Part shown: piece after piece, positions 9,902-21,450 of the stretch
Layout of the letters: every line of letters starts with the position of its first letter
How positions within the stretch are numbered: the stretch's first letter is position 1
NCBI RefSeq assembly: GCF_009905375.1
Contig: NW_027417471.1
Location: 91,392 to 155,391 of the forward strand
DNA length: 64,000 nucleotides
DNA from: Apium graveolens
Taxonomy: Eukaryota; Streptophyta; Magnoliopsida; Apiales; Apiaceae
Direction: 5' to 3'
Made by a program: the position numbers and the translations under genes
The notes under the pieces: generated by a model
The model's database searches: none
The model's input: the letters and a program-made list of their open reading frames with translations, nothing else
Told to the model about the DNA's origin: nothing

Positions 9902-11281
9902 AAAACTTATTAGTCGCTAAACACGCGCTCATAATACATGCAAGTATACGAGTTCGTAACTAGTATATAATCTTTTCTAGTTCATTCCCACAGAGACTGT
10001 ATTGGTTAACTAATTAATTCACACAATTAAGCAATAATGTATGGTTATTATTCAATGCTAAGATGATAACTAATTGAGATTATTTATAACTAAGAATTAA
10101 ACTAATAATTATAACTACGAGAACAAGACTGATTGAATTAATAAATATGACAAACATGAGATTCTAACTTCATTAAATACTTCATTCAATAGCCTTATTG
10201 ATCTTAACCTTAGCATGCAATGGTGATGACACTAATCAGATAACACAAAACTGATAAACGCCAACTTTTGTTGCATGAGTACAATACTACCAGACATCCA
10301 CAAAAGAGATAGAAGCTGAATAGACACCAATTATATTGAGACTCTATATGTCTATAGAATTTGACAACATAACGGTTTAAGCAAAGGTTATCTATCTTAC
10401 TTACACAGGGCAAGTAAGATGGTTAAAATTACCTACGAATCATGCATGACAATACATGAACCTATTCTAGCATGGCAAGTTCTAACTCCTTAAATTCACT
10501 TTCTCTTCATTAAGAATTAACAAACTATCTTATAAGTTCACGATGCTCATAAGACGAATACGCACAACCAATACTAGGATATCATGCAATCACCACTTAC
10601 TAAGGCATCAAACAAATTTAACTAAAGAAATCCATAAATAAATCCTTTAGAACCCCATGATAACGATTAGCCCATAATCGGACTCATCATCAACGTGGGT
10701 TCCGATGAAAGCATGGTATATAAAATGTAGTCTTTATAACGAATAAATAAAACCAAGTACAAATAAGAGTATAAGTTCAACAAAATAAGAAACGAGCATC
10801 CAAGATTATAACTCAAAACAAAGATTCACAAGAATAAACTAGATCGTCTTCGCCTTTGTTGAATTATGCTATAGGTCTCTTGTCATCTTCTCCTTGTGCT
10901 CTGGTAAGTCTCCTTTTTAAAAAACAATCCTGAGTTATCAATATATAGCAGTCCAATCAGCCCAGGAGTCCAGAAAATAGAATTGCAATGGAATCGGGAT
11001 TTTATTATCCAGACACGGCGCGACCGCGCGCTGGCTTCCTGTACTTCGGCGCGGGCGCGCGCTATTTCAGCGCGGGCGCGCTGGCCTTCTGCCAAAATTG
11101 ACTTCTTCCATTTTTCTTGTAGATTCGAGTCGGTCTTCGCGAGCTTTTATTCAAACACAACCTAGACACTATATTAGCACCAAAACAATGCTAATTCACC
11201 TGATTACCTAGATTATGCCTCAAATGCAAAAATACTCAAAAACACGTTAAAATACTTAACAACTTGAGTACAAACGCATCA
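9902..11281 (-). repeat. 5' LTR of the Athila element
   Basis: About 1.38 kb between the PBS and the change to gypsy G sequence. The 5' end TGATGCGTTTG is clear at 11281; the 3' end near 9902 lacks an obvious CA and is placed only by the PBS. No gene inside. It carries a GC-rich repeat block (11017-11086), an inverted CCAAT (about 10952) and a TATATA element (10939-10946). Confidence 0.7.
10936..11090 (-). promoter_or_regulatory. Athila LTR promoter with GC-rich repeat block
   Basis: In transcription order: three copies of a GCGCG(G/A)(G/C)CGCGC-type unit at 11017-11086, then GATTGGAC, then CTATATATTG. The block stands out sharply from the AT-rich LTR. An Arg/Ala-rich ORF through it is compositional only. 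Confidence 0.5.
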
Positions 11282-13604
11282 ATCCAAAGCTTATTAGAGC
11301 ATTATAAAGTGTCATAAATGCCACTTAACTCTTTCAATCACTATCTCTTATTCTTCGACTACTTGCTTCCCTTTCCTACGCCTTGTTTCTTCTGCTCAGA
11401 TATCACAAGTATATATCAATATGTATCTCACTTGATTCTATTCGGTATAAACTTCTATCTACCCTTTGTTTCACCCAAATCCAATTTATGGATTGAAAAT
11501 TATAATTAAAACAGTCAAACGAAAAACATATACCCATATAACACATCAATAAGTTCACATAGCACATAACACGTAAGATATTCGATGAAAATAGATTTTC
11601 AAAGATGATTTGATGTTAAAATAATTTTTCGGATATTTAATACGAATTTTTAAACATTTTTCGGAATTAAAACGGGCCGTTGAATCATTTTAAAACAATA
11701 AACAGGGTTTGATTGCCCGGATCTGGCTTTAAAATCATTTGATAATAATTATCGAGCCTTGAAAACAATTTAAAATAATATTTTAAAACTCGAAACTATT
11801 TTTTAGAATTTTTAAATCAAAATAAATAATTAAACCTAATTAAATAATTAATTAATAATTAATTAAATCAATCAATTAATTAATTTTTGAATTAATTGAC
11901 CAATTAACTAATTAATTATCAACTAAATTTAATTAACTAATTAATTCAAATTTATTTTTAAATTAAAAATACTTTTTGGAATTAAAATAATAATTTTTTG
12001 AATTTTTAATAATTAAAAATGAATTTCTGTAATTAAAATAAATAGAAAATATAATTTTTAAATAATTTTGAAACAGGAATCCAAAATATGCAAATTCTGG
12101 AAAGTACAGGGACTGAACTTCATCGTTTTCAAAACAATAGGGACCAAACTGTAATTTTTACACCCCTCGCCGGAAAACAGTCGGGGTTCGCCGGAGAATT
12201 CAACTCCGGTATCGTCACACCACCATCTCCTCCAGATATGATCTACACAACACCAGGAATCTATTCATGCAATCAAATCACACAGATAACCCCTGAGTTG
12301 GCCGGAAAAGCTTAAGGAAAACTCGCCGGACGGCGAGTTCTTTCTTGCTCCGGCCAGCTCGATTCCGGTATCATCTGTTGATGAGACCACCACCAATCGA
12401 TTCCTCTTTTCAAGCTCTACAAATCCATACCAACCAAACAATCTAATAACTCCTAGAACAAAACCCCCCAAATTTCAATTAAGAACATTCATACGGGTTA
12501 TAAACCCCAATTTTATAATTCGAAATTAAAACTCAATTTTGAACATGTTATTGAACTCCAAATTAGTCATATAACATATCAAAATCATCAGGAAGAAAAG
12601 ATCTACAACATGCAATCATCAAATCATACAAACTACATCTCGAACAAAAATTTATAATTTAAATCAAAATAATTCGAAATTAAATAAAAATATAGAAAAT
12701 AAACCTTTGATTCTACACAAAAACCAGTTCTGGAATCTGATAGTACACCTCAAGACCTTCATTTTGAGTATTCAAGCTTTCAAAACAGAGTTCGATAACA
12801 CCTTGAAATTGAAGTTTGATTCTCAGGAACTACTATGAAATTAGGGTTTTCTCTGGAAAATTATATAATTTACTGTCTGCAAATGATTTTCCGTACAAAA
12901 TAAAATACGGTAAGGGCTATTTATATTTACGGAATATTGGTACCCCGTTGGATCATATCGGATATATAATATTACGTTTATTTGAGAAAACAGATCCAAA
13001 ACGGTACCAGTTTTAGGATAATTATCCAAATCTGTACATTTTGTATTGGGATTTTGGTCTCAGCGCTTTGGTTACACGTATTACGAGATGATAATTATAA
13101 TAGTTTAACAGAAAGATCCCGTTTTCCAAAAATACGGGTTTTATCGATTTATTGAAACAAATTTTGTATCGAAAATATTGCGCCGGGACCCGCACGGGGA
13201 AAACCGTACTCCGGATCGAAAAAGTCAAAACATGGAAAATGCTCGGAATATTGCAATTAGGGTAGGAAGGAGTTTTCGGAAGAGTTTCAGGTTGTAAAAA
13301 TGTAAGAACAGTTGAAGTTGGTTGGTTCTCGATTATACAATATAGTTTTTAATTACTTGGAAAAATAATTTATTAAATCCATAAATCTTTTATAAAATCA
13401 TAAAAAAACATAAAAAATAATAGAAAGATATGAAATTATCTATACTTTATTTTGGACATATAAAATAAGAATACTCAAATTATATCATATTTAAATATCC
13501 AACCACATATTCCACTTAACAAATAATTCATAGAATAAATAAAGTAAGTACAGAATATACATTTATTAGCAAAAATAATTACACATTATGTCCCGGATAT
13601 TACA
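11282..13604 (-). repeat. 3' LTR of gypsy element G, cut by the Athila insertion
   Basis: Starts on the minus strand with TGTAATATCCGGGACATAATG at 13604, right after a polypurine tract. It runs left until the Athila LTR at 11281, so the 3' part of this LTR is missing. A TATA box (TATAAATAG) lies at 12918-12926, with AAACCCTAA-type sequence downstream at 12836-12846. The stretch 11816-12070 is very AT-rich low-complexity sequence built from TTAATTAA-like words. No coding frame supported. Confidence 0.8.
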
Positions 13605-13619
13605 TCCTTCCCCCTAAAA
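13605..13619 (-). promoter_or_regulatory. Polypurine tract of gypsy G
   Basis: Minus-strand CTTTTAGGGGGAAGGA directly precedes the LTR. It marks this LTR as the 3' one and the pol end as lying to the right. Confidence 0.8.
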
Positions 13620-13782
13620 GGATTTTGTCCTCAAAATCTCCTAAAAAAACAAATGAGGGTACTTTTCTCACATATCGCTTTCTAATTCCCAGGTTGATTA
13701 TTCAACCTTTAGGTTTCTCCACAATACTCTTACTAACTTTACAACTCTATTCCTTAACACTTTCTCTCTTTCTTCTAGAATT
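13605..13782 (-). pseudogene. pol: C-terminal end of gypsy G pol (chromo-like tail), separated by B1
   Basis: Reads E-E-R-E-K-V-L-R-N-R-V-V-K-L-V-R-V-L-W-R-N, then degraded S-T-W-E-L-E, ending D-K-I-L-L-G-G-R-M before the polypurine tract, a typical chromoviral pol end. It continues the frame that breaks off at 27967, and the 14.2 kb between is element B1. Stops follow V-E, precede the last third and fall elsewhere. The flank gaatt (13778-13782) matches gaatc (27967-27971) at four of five bases, the expected target duplication with one change. Confidence 0.8.
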
Positions 13783-14813
13783 TGTTATTCCCTAATAATA
13801 CAACAAGAATTACAGAAGGGGGTTGAATGTAATTCTGGCTACTTTTTCAAGATTTTAAAACTATTCTAACTGAATATATATAAGTGTTTGATTTGCAGAG
13901 TGTGGAATGAAAGGATTATATAAATCAAAACATAAAGTAATAAAAATACAAGCTTTTAAAACTTTCTGGTGGATTTGAATGTATCCACTAGAAATATATA
14001 TATCAGTTTGAGAACTCTGTGTAGCTTAGAATGGCTCACAGCTGCTTTACAAGTAGAATAAACAAACTACATAGAAATTCTTGACAAGTACATCTTTTTC
14101 TATCTCCCTATAAAATGTGTTTGCTTAGTTGAATGTTCTACTAGCTACACTTGGTTTATATATCACCAAGTTTACATGACAATAAGACAAGATAATAAAA
14201 TAAAACATATCTAGTCTAACTCCATGCTGCTTCAATACTCTATTCCAGCATCTTTGAATATCTTCACAATTACATGTAAATGGTAATGCTTCTTTGTTCT
14301 CAAATTCCTGCTTAACAGGCTGCCACATTCCTTTTGCAAACACCCAACGCATGTGACTGTGTTGTTGTCACTATCAACAAATATTTGAATTTGATCATCC
14401 GTTGGGTACATATTTGTCATCCATCGGGTAGCTTTGTTGATCATCCGTTGGGTAGCTTTGTTGATCATCCATCGGGTAGCTATTTGTCACTTGACTCCAT
14501 TTGACTTATACAAAATTACAAGACATCTCATATTTACAATTAATCAACCTATTCTGCATATCCACTAGTAGTCAACATGACTCATATACTCCTACAGAAT
14601 CTACACAAAGTTGTTTGCAGAAATGTGCTACAATACTTATTTGTTACATAAGCTACTTACCCGGTGGATGTCAAATTATCATCCGTCGGGACTATATTAA
14701 TTTATCCGTCGGGACTATATTTGATCATCCGTCGAGTGCTACAAAATTGACTAAGTTAAGTCTACTAAGGTGTTTTGTTTAATTATCATCAAGTTCATAA
14801 CATATTCCTAACA
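13783..14813 (-). repeat. 3' LTR of B1
   Basis: 1031 bp, TGTTATTCC...CCTAACA. A TATA box (TATATAAACC) lies on the minus strand at 14153-14163. Upstream of it in transcription order are two clusters of a CATCC(G/A)T(C/T)GGG motif: four copies at 14394-14479 and four at 14658-14738, one of them inverted. A short ORF through these repeats is not a gene. Confidence 0.85.
14394..14738. promoter_or_regulatory. B-family CATCCGTCGGG motif clusters in the LTR
   Basis: Repeats of (G)ATCATCC(G/A)T(T/C)GGGTAG spaced about 20-30 bases, and a second cluster with the variant ATCCGTCGGGACTATA plus an inverted ACCCGGTGGATG. The same clusters recur in the other B LTRs (27540-27890 and 62934-63270), in the spacer before the extra ORF and inside coding sequence. 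Confidence 0.75.
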
Positions 14814-14830
14814 ATCTCCCCCAATTTATG
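14814..14830 (-). promoter_or_regulatory. Polypurine tract of B1
   Basis: Minus-strand ATAAATTGGGGGAGAT immediately before TGTTAGG. The sequence 14831-15018 next to it is untranslated. Confidence 0.8.
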
Positions 14831-16190
14831 TCTACTGAAATTATAGCCATAAATTAAGAGAAACTTGATGATAACAAAACACCCTAAAAACACAGATTGA
14901 AAAATAGTAGATAAACTAATAAGTGCTGCAATATTTACTAAAAATTGAACAAGGCAAAATGTACAAAGAGTTGCTCACAATCTTTATAAAGGTGCTCCTC
15001 TAGTCTGAACAAATAAATCTATTTCCTTGATTGTCTGGATTTCTTCCCAAGCCTCCTATTGTTCTCTTCTATCTGATTCTGGAGTTGTCTGTGGAATTCA
15101 AGTTCATCAGCTTCAGATATATCCAACATTTCTTGCATTTCCAAAAGAGTCTTATTGCTAGAGATGCTCAGTTGATCATCCAGTCTGAAGAATCTTCTAA
15201 TTCCCTTATCATCCATGAATTCCATCAGCCAGTAAGGCCTCAAATGCACTCTCTTTCCTGTGAAGGGAATAGATATAGTTTTTGGAAGTGCATCTTTGGC
15301 TCTATTACTCCTTAGCTCCTCTATTTTCTTTAGAACTATTCTCCTTGCAGTCACATTAAATCCAAAGTTCTTCTTGAAGGATGAATAGACCTTTATCAGT
15401 ACATATTGGCTTTCTTGAAGAATCCTGTGAAGTGGCCATGTGATCTCTTTCCCTCCCTTGTACTTGAACACTAGCCTTTCAGGAAGAAGTCTGTAGGCAT
15501 CAATCCCTCTTAATTCTTCCAATTCTTCCAAGTAGAGGTTTATTTCAGAGAACTCCTTGATGTCACAGATATATAAGAGATCTTCCTTGTTGACTGTGGG
15601 TCGAGATTTGGTTAGGGTCTTGTATCTGAGAGTTACAGACTTCACTTTCTTTTTTGCTCTAGTCTTTGTTTTCTTTGGCTTGTTGACAAAAGAAAGTTTA
15701 GTTCAGGAACTGGCAAACTATCCTAATCTACTGGCTCATTCTTTAGAATTATGGCTTCACCATGAATATTTCTGGTTGGATCCACCATCTTGAATTATTC
15801 AAATACCATTGAGAGTTTTGTTGTCTAAGTTGAGGTTGTAGACTTTTTGAGAATGTAGTCTTCCATTTCCTCATCACTGAAGTCCAATTTTCTTTTGGAG
15901 GGAAGCTTGTATCTGAATCTTCTTTTCTGTTGTGGTGCATCTAACACTTTCTGATCTTGAGGTTCAGCAATTACAGATGGTTGTGCAGAAATCTCTGTTA
16001 TAGTCTTCACAGCTTGAAGTTTGGCCAAGATAGCAGCTTGCTCCTTCTTTTGTTTGAGCTTCTTAGCATCTAAGACAGCTTGCTTCTTTTCTTGCATGAT
16101 CCTTTCCTTCTCTTCCTTTTTAGGTTCTACAAACTGAGGGTGTCCAGCCATCATACATATTTCTTTACCATTTCTGTAAATCTTGGCAAT

Positions 16191-19100
16191 TCTTCTTTTA
16201 AGTGATGAAGCAGCTGGATCTTTGAAAAATGCAATTGATCTAGCCAACAGCTTCTTCTCATCCGGCCTAGGTGTTTCATACACAATATCCATAGGATTTT
16301 TGTCTAAAAACTTTGAGTAGTTTCTTTTAGGCTTCATGATCAGATTTGCCTTTGGAGATTTGATGCAAGATGTTTGGCCTTTCTCCAGATAATTTATACT
16401 CATTTTAGTCAAAAAAATATTCTTAACTTGAGAGTGATGATTGAAGATTTTGTCTGGTTTCAGAATCGGCCCAAACTTCTGTTGAATTTCTGCATCTATC
16501 TTTCTCCATTTCTCATCTAGTTCCTTCTCCACAGCTGCAACATTAAGCATCTTGGGAATTGACTTTGACTCAAGCTTAGCAGCTCCTATATGGATCAGAT
16601 CAATGTTGTCCAATACTGGTGACTTTGGCAGAGTAATTTCTGGAATAATTACTTGGCTGATTTTGTACATTTACCACATGCTCCACCTCACTAGTTAGCT
16701 CTGCTTGAGTGTCTTGAGAGAATGATTTCTCCCTCTTTTTGTTATCATCAAGTAGAGTGGAGGAAGAAGATTATTCAGTAGTTGAGTTTGCTGTGCTTGA
16801 TGTAGATGAATAGCTGTTAGGGAAGCTTCCATAGAAGTCATCCTTTTATCCAAGGCATCCACTTTAGTGGCAATATTAGAGTTCTTCCTTAGCTGTCTCT
16901 TAATATCAAGCATTGTTGCTTCTGGAAGTTTAACATCCAATCTTTCAGAAATGTCCTTCTTCACTTGATCAATCTCAGTCTTGATATAAGTGACATCCTG
17001 ATTGTGTTGAAAGCCTTGGATTTGATGCAATTGTAGAGAATTGAGATGTGCCTGTGAGAGCTTCCCGGTGCTAGCATTTGTTATGGCTTGAATTTGATGG
17101 ATGAAAGTGGTTTTGAAGTGTTGAATATCACCGTCCTTAGAGAATGCCTATGATGGCAAGCCAAATCTAGAGCTGGTGCCTGCTTCTCCCCTATGTCCAT
17201 GAGCTCTTCAATATCATCACCATCATCTCCAAAGAAATCTGCAGATTCACCAGTACCATAGTCAACCTCATCATCAGCTCTAGGTGACATGGTTGTGATG
17301 GCATCCTTTGCTCTTTGCATAGATTGAGTGGTGTGCACTAAGTTGAGCATCCTTTCAGCCTCCTCATAGCCCTGTCCAGCTAGAATTTGATATGCTGGAA
17401 CAGGATGAGTAAAAGTCTGAGCATCCAGGGAAAAAGATTCTATGACAGCTTGATGTGCTTGCTGAGATAGATTCCCCCTTTCTACATCACTGACATTCAT
17501 TGACTCACTCGCAATGGTTTCCATCCTTATCTCTCTAATACCTGCATTTCTCTCATGTTCTCTCTGTTTTTGCATCAAGGGCTCCCCTTGGCTTCCCACC
17601 CTCACACCCTCACCTTCACCATCTAAGGTGGGACTCCCCTCACTCACTTTTGCCAATCCTGAAGAAATGGACTGCATAGGTTCACTCATTTTCTCTCCTT
17701 TTGCCTGGGAGCAACCCAGCCTCTCACTCAGTTCACATTCTTCCCTCAGTCCTAAGAGTGATTGTACTACTACCAAGTCCTCTGCACTTTTGATAATTGA
17801 AGAAATTTAAAGTTGTGCAGAGACTCCCGACGGATGAGGAATATCCATCGGGGTAGTAGTTTGGATAGCCGACGGATAACTGCTGTTAGGCACATCCATC
17901 GGGATACAATCACTACTCGACGGATGAATGATATCCACCGAGATAGAAGAAATGAATGAGTTTGGAGTGGAGACTATTGTAGACTCTGTGGAGATTGATG
18001 AAAATTTGGGCACAAATATCTCAATCGACTCAGAAAGAATTGGCAAGTGAGCCAACAAATCATCTAATAGATAATGCTCACTTGCATGGATTTTTGGCTT
18101 TTCCAACAGAGTTAAAGATGGAGAATTTGGAAGTGATGTATTAATCATATCTACATCCAATGAGTGTGTGGGTGAGTTTGATGTTTTAGGTGCTTCTATT
18201 ACTAAAGATTTTGGCTGTGACTTCACATTTACTAGAGCCACATCAACCTGAATTTGAGATGGTGCAGTGACTGAGTCTATTGCTTCAGTTTGTAATATGT
18301 GTGTTTCCTGTACATCCCCAAGGGTTTTAGATCTTTTCTTTCTAGCATAAGTCTGTGGTGAACTTGTGTCCCTAACCCTCTTGACCTGTGCTCCTGGTTT
18401 GGAGCTTGTTTTAATAGTAACATCCTTTTGGGAGGATGAAACTAGAAGTAAGCTTATTTCCTTATTAGCAATCACAGTTTGTTGGGAAATTGTGGTATGG
18501 CTAGGCTTAGGTACACTCATCTCACCAGCCTTATCCTTAGGGTTTCTTTAATTTTCACCCTGTCCCTCACCTTGCTCACTCACCTTCTTTTATGTGCTGA
18601 AGCATTCGGATCTTTGAAAAATGTAATTGACCTAACCAACAGCTTCTTCTCATCCGGCCTAGGTGTTTCATACACAATATCCATAGGATTTTTTTTCTGA
18701 AAACTTTGAGTAGTTTCTTTAAGGCTTCATGATAAGATTTTCCTTTGGAGATTTGATGCAAGATGTTTGGCCTTTCTCCAGATAATTTATACTCATTTCA
18801 TTCACAGAAATATTCTTGACTTGAGAGTGATGATTAAAGATTTTGTCTGGTTTCAGAATTGGCCCAAACTTCTGTTGAATTTCTGCATCTATCTTTCTCC
18901 ATTTCTCATCTAGTTCCTTCTTCATAGCTACAACATTAAGCATCTTGGGAATTGACTTTGACTCAAGCTTAGCAGCTGCTATTTGGATCAGATCAATGCT
19001 GTCCAATACTGGTGACTTTGGCAGAGTAATTTCTGGAATAATTACTTGGCTGATTTTGTACATTTACCATATGCTCCACCTCACTAGTTGGCTCTACTTG

Positions 19101-20998
19101 AGTGTCTTGAGAGAATGATTTCTCCCCCTTTTTTTTTATCATCAAGTAGAGTGGAGGAAGAAGATTCTGCAGCCACCAGCTTTTGCAGCAGTTGAGTTTG
19201 CTGTACTTGATGTAGATGAATAGCTGTTAGAGAAGCATCCATAGAAGTCATCCTTTTAGCCAAGGCATCCACTTTAGGGGCAAGATTAGAGTTCTTCCTT
19301 AGATATCTCTTAATATCAAGCATTGTTGCTTCTGGAAGTTTAACATCCAATCTTTTAGAAATATCATTCTTCACTTGATCAATCTCAGTCTTGATAGAAG
19401 TGACATCCTGATTGTGTTGAAAGCCTTGGATTTGATGCAATTGTAGAGAATTAAGATGTGCCTGTAAGAGCTTCCCGGTGCTAGCATTTGTTATGGCTGG
19501 AATTTGATAGATGAGAGTGGTTTTGAAGTGTTGAAAATCACAGTCCTTGGAGAATGGCCATGATGGCAGGCCAGATCTAGAGCTGGTGCATGCTTCTCCC
19601 CCTATGTCCATGAGCTTTTCAATATCATCACCATCATCTCTAAAGAAATCTGCAGATTCACCAGTACCATAGTCAACCTTATCATCAGCTCTAGGTGACA
19701 TGGTTGTGATGACATCCTTTGCTCTTTGCATAGATTGAGTGGTGTGCACTAAGTTGAGCATCCTTTCAGCCTCCTCATTGCCCTGTCCAGCTAGAATTTG
19801 ATATGCTGGAACATGATGAGTAAATGTCTGAGCATTTAGGGGAAAAGATTCTATGACAGCTTGATGTGCTTCCTGAGATAGATTCCCCCTTTCTACATCA
19901 CTGACATTCATTGACTCACTAGCAATGGTTTCCATCCTTATCTCTCCAGTACCTGCATTTCCCTCATGTTCTCTATGTTTTTGCATCAAGGGCTCCCCTT
20001 GGCTTCCTACCGTCATACCCTCACCTTCACCATCTAAGGTGGGACTCCCCTCACTCACTTTTGCCGGTCCAGAAGAAATGGACTGCATAGGTTCACTCAT
20101 TTTCTCTCCTTTTTCCTGGGAGCAACCCAGCCTCGCACTCAGTTCACTCCCTTCCCTCAGTCCTAAGAGTGATTGTACTACTACCAAGTCCTCCGCACTT
20201 GTGATAATTGAAGAAATTTGAAGTTGTGCAGAGACTCCCGACGGATGAGGAACATCCATCGGGGTAGTAGTTTGGCTAGGCGACAGATAACTGCTGTTAG
20301 GCACATCCATCGGGATACAATCACTACTCGACGGATAAATGATATCCACCGGGATAGAAGAAATAAATGAGTTTGGACTGGAGACTATTGTAGACTCTGT
20401 CCAGATTGATAAAAATTTGGGCACAAATATCTCAATAGACTCAGAAAGAATTGGCAAGTGAGACAACAAATCATCTAATAGATGATGCTCACTTGCTTGG
20501 ATTTTTGGCTTTTCCAACAGAGTTAAAGATGGAGAATTTGGAAGTGATGTATTAATCATATCTACATCCAATGAGTGTGTGGGTGAATTTGGTGTTTCAG
20601 GTGCTTCTATTACTAAAGATTTTGGCTGTGACTCCATATTTACTCGAGCCACATCAACCTGAATTTGAGATGGTGCAGTGACTGAGTCTATTGCTTCAGT
20701 TTTCACTGTGTGTATTTCCTGTGCATCTCCAAGGGATTTAGATTTTTTCTTTCTAGCATAATTCTGTGGTGAACTTGTGTCCCTAACCCTCTTGACCCGT
20801 GCTCCTGGTTGGGAGCTTGTTTCAATAGTAACATCCTTTTGGGAGGATGAAACTAGAAGTGAGCATATTTCCTTATTAACAACCACAGTTTGTTGGGAAA
20901 CTGTGGTATGACTAGGCTTAGGTACACTCATCTCACCAGTCTTATCCTTAGGGTTTCTTTGATTTTCTCCCTGTCCCTCACTTTGCTCACTCACCTTC
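16191..20998 (-). repeat. 2.4 kb tandem duplication inside the B1 extra ORF
   Basis: Copy 1 is 16191-18587 and copy 2 is 18588-20998. The junction at about 18586 joins CTCACCTTC to TTTTA(T/A)G(T/C)G. The equivalent points in single-copy sequence are near 20998 and 16193. Both sides share a CTTC microhomology. B2 has the same junction at about 45908. Confidence 0.85.
17821..17945. repeat. B motif (CCGACGGAT/ATCCGTCGGG) within coding sequence
   Basis: Five to six half-sites in both orientations, in frame in the extra ORF. Equivalent blocks lie at 20229-20360 (second tandem copy), 45145-45265 and 47540-47660 (B2). They encode P-M-D-I-P-H-P-S-like repeats. Confidence 0.7.
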
Positions 20999-21450
20999 AC
21001 ACTCCCCTCTTTGTGTTTAGTAGATTTTGCAACTGGTTTCTTTTGAGAGAGACCAGAGGGGGCTTTCTTAGTTTTGGATTTTGAAATTGTTGGTTTGGTA
21101 GCTTGGGTAGGCATCCGTTGGGTCAATGACAGAGATGCCATAGCGACACTTGAATACAAAGAAATGTGTGATGTTGAAAAAGAGGAGACAATGGTGCTTA
21201 CCTCACTTACTTGAGGTCCCTCCATGATTGGAAAGTAATGGAAGGGCACCTCTTTGTGGTGACTTTCCCTGTTGAGATCAACAATGACTCTCCTTTCATG
21301 AACCCAATAATTCAGTTTGTTGGTTGGATTCTCAACAATAATATTCTCAATAAGATGGTTAGGGAGCATCATAAAAAATCTAGCATAATAGACACTTTTA
21401 CCTCTCTTATTAAGTTCTCTTAACTTATAACCTAACTCAAACAAGACCAA
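19084..21450 (-). CDS. Longest open block of the B1 extra ORF (788 aa)
   Basis: An uninterrupted frame within the larger broken extra-ORF region. It begins inside the N-terminal domain (V-L-F-E-L-G-Y-K-L-R-E-L, then Y-Y-A-R-F-F-M-M-L). It continues through a Lys/Ser-rich stretch, the NLS-like A-R-K-K-K-S-K block, a long Ser/Pro/Thr region and a helical C-terminal part (I-K-T-E-I-D-Q-V-K, L-D-I-K-R-Y-L-R-K). The first ATG used here is internal: the genuine start is probably 21976, cut off by a stop. Repeated peptides of the type P-M-D-(V/I)-P near 20230-20360 come from the DNA motif CATCCGTCGGG read in frame. Likely role unknown. Confidence 0.6.
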   Translation of the reverse strand: MVLFELGYKLRELNKRGKSVYYARFFMMLPNHLIENIIVENPTNKLNYWVHERRVIVDLNRESHHKEVPFHYFPIMEGPQVSEVSTIVSSFSTSHISLYSSVAMASLSLTQRMPTQATKPTISKSKTKKAPSGLSQKKPVAKSTKHKEGSVKVSEQSEGQGENQRNPKDKTGEMSVPKPSHTTVSQQTVVVNKEICSLLVSSSQKDVTIETSSQPGARVKRVRDTSSPQNYARKKKSKSLGDAQEIHTVKTEAIDSVTAPSQIQVDVARVNMESQPKSLVIEAPETPNSPTHSLDVDMINTSLPNSPSLTLLEKPKIQASEHHLLDDLLSHLPILSESIEIFVPKFLSIWTESTIVSSPNSFISSIPVDIIYPSSSDCIPMDVPNSSYLSPSQTTTPMDVPHPSGVSAQLQISSIITSAEDLVVVQSLLGLREGSELSARLGCSQEKGEKMSEPMQSISSGPAKVSEGSPTLDGEGEGMTVGSQGEPLMQKHREHEGNAGTGEIRMETIASESMNVSDVERGNLSQEAHQAVIESFPLNAQTFTHHVPAYQILAGQGNEEAERMLNLVHTTQSMQRAKDVITTMSPRADDKVDYGTGESADFFRDDGDDIEKLMDIGGEACTSSRSGLPSWPFSKDCDFQHFKTTLIYQIPAITNASTGKLLQAHLNSLQLHQIQGFQHNQDVTSIKTEIDQVKNDISKRLDVKLPEATMLDIKRYLRKNSNLAPKVDALAKRMTSMDASLTAIHLHQVQQTQLLQKLVAAESSSSTLLDDKKKGGEIILSRHSSRAN

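Larger units (their letters stand above)
6736..11281 (-). mobile_element. Ty3/gypsy Athila-type element, 3' part removed by insertion
   Basis: In minus-strand order: LTR, PBS of Asp-tRNA type, gag, protease, start of RT. RT stops where the Tekay LTR begins at 6735. The lineage call rests on the PBS (TGGCGCC...GGGGA), the gag motif LRLFPFSLRDKAKCWL and the protease CDLGASINLMPLSIF. The LTR 5' end (TGATGCGTTTGTAC) lies at 11281 and abuts gypsy G LTR sequence. The rest of RT, integrase and the 3' LTR should lie beyond the inserted element to the left of the window. Confidence 0.88.

Noticed and set aside
10883..11165. Arg/Ala-rich ORFs on both strands
   Set aside because: They are the translation of the GC-rich LTR repeat; no start context or family resemblance.
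11816..12070. Possible MITE or origin in the AT-rich block
   Set aside because: No terminal inverted repeats or target duplication seen; looks like low-complexity LTR sequence.
14125..14468. ORFs with repeated M-I-N-K-A-T peptides
   Set aside because: Translation of the CATCCGTCGGG repeats in the LTR; not kept in the other LTR copies.
17514..17810. Plus-strand ORFs repeated at 17514, 19925 and 47229 (about 98 aa each)
   Set aside because: They mirror the extra ORF on the opposite strand; their recurrence only reflects the duplication.
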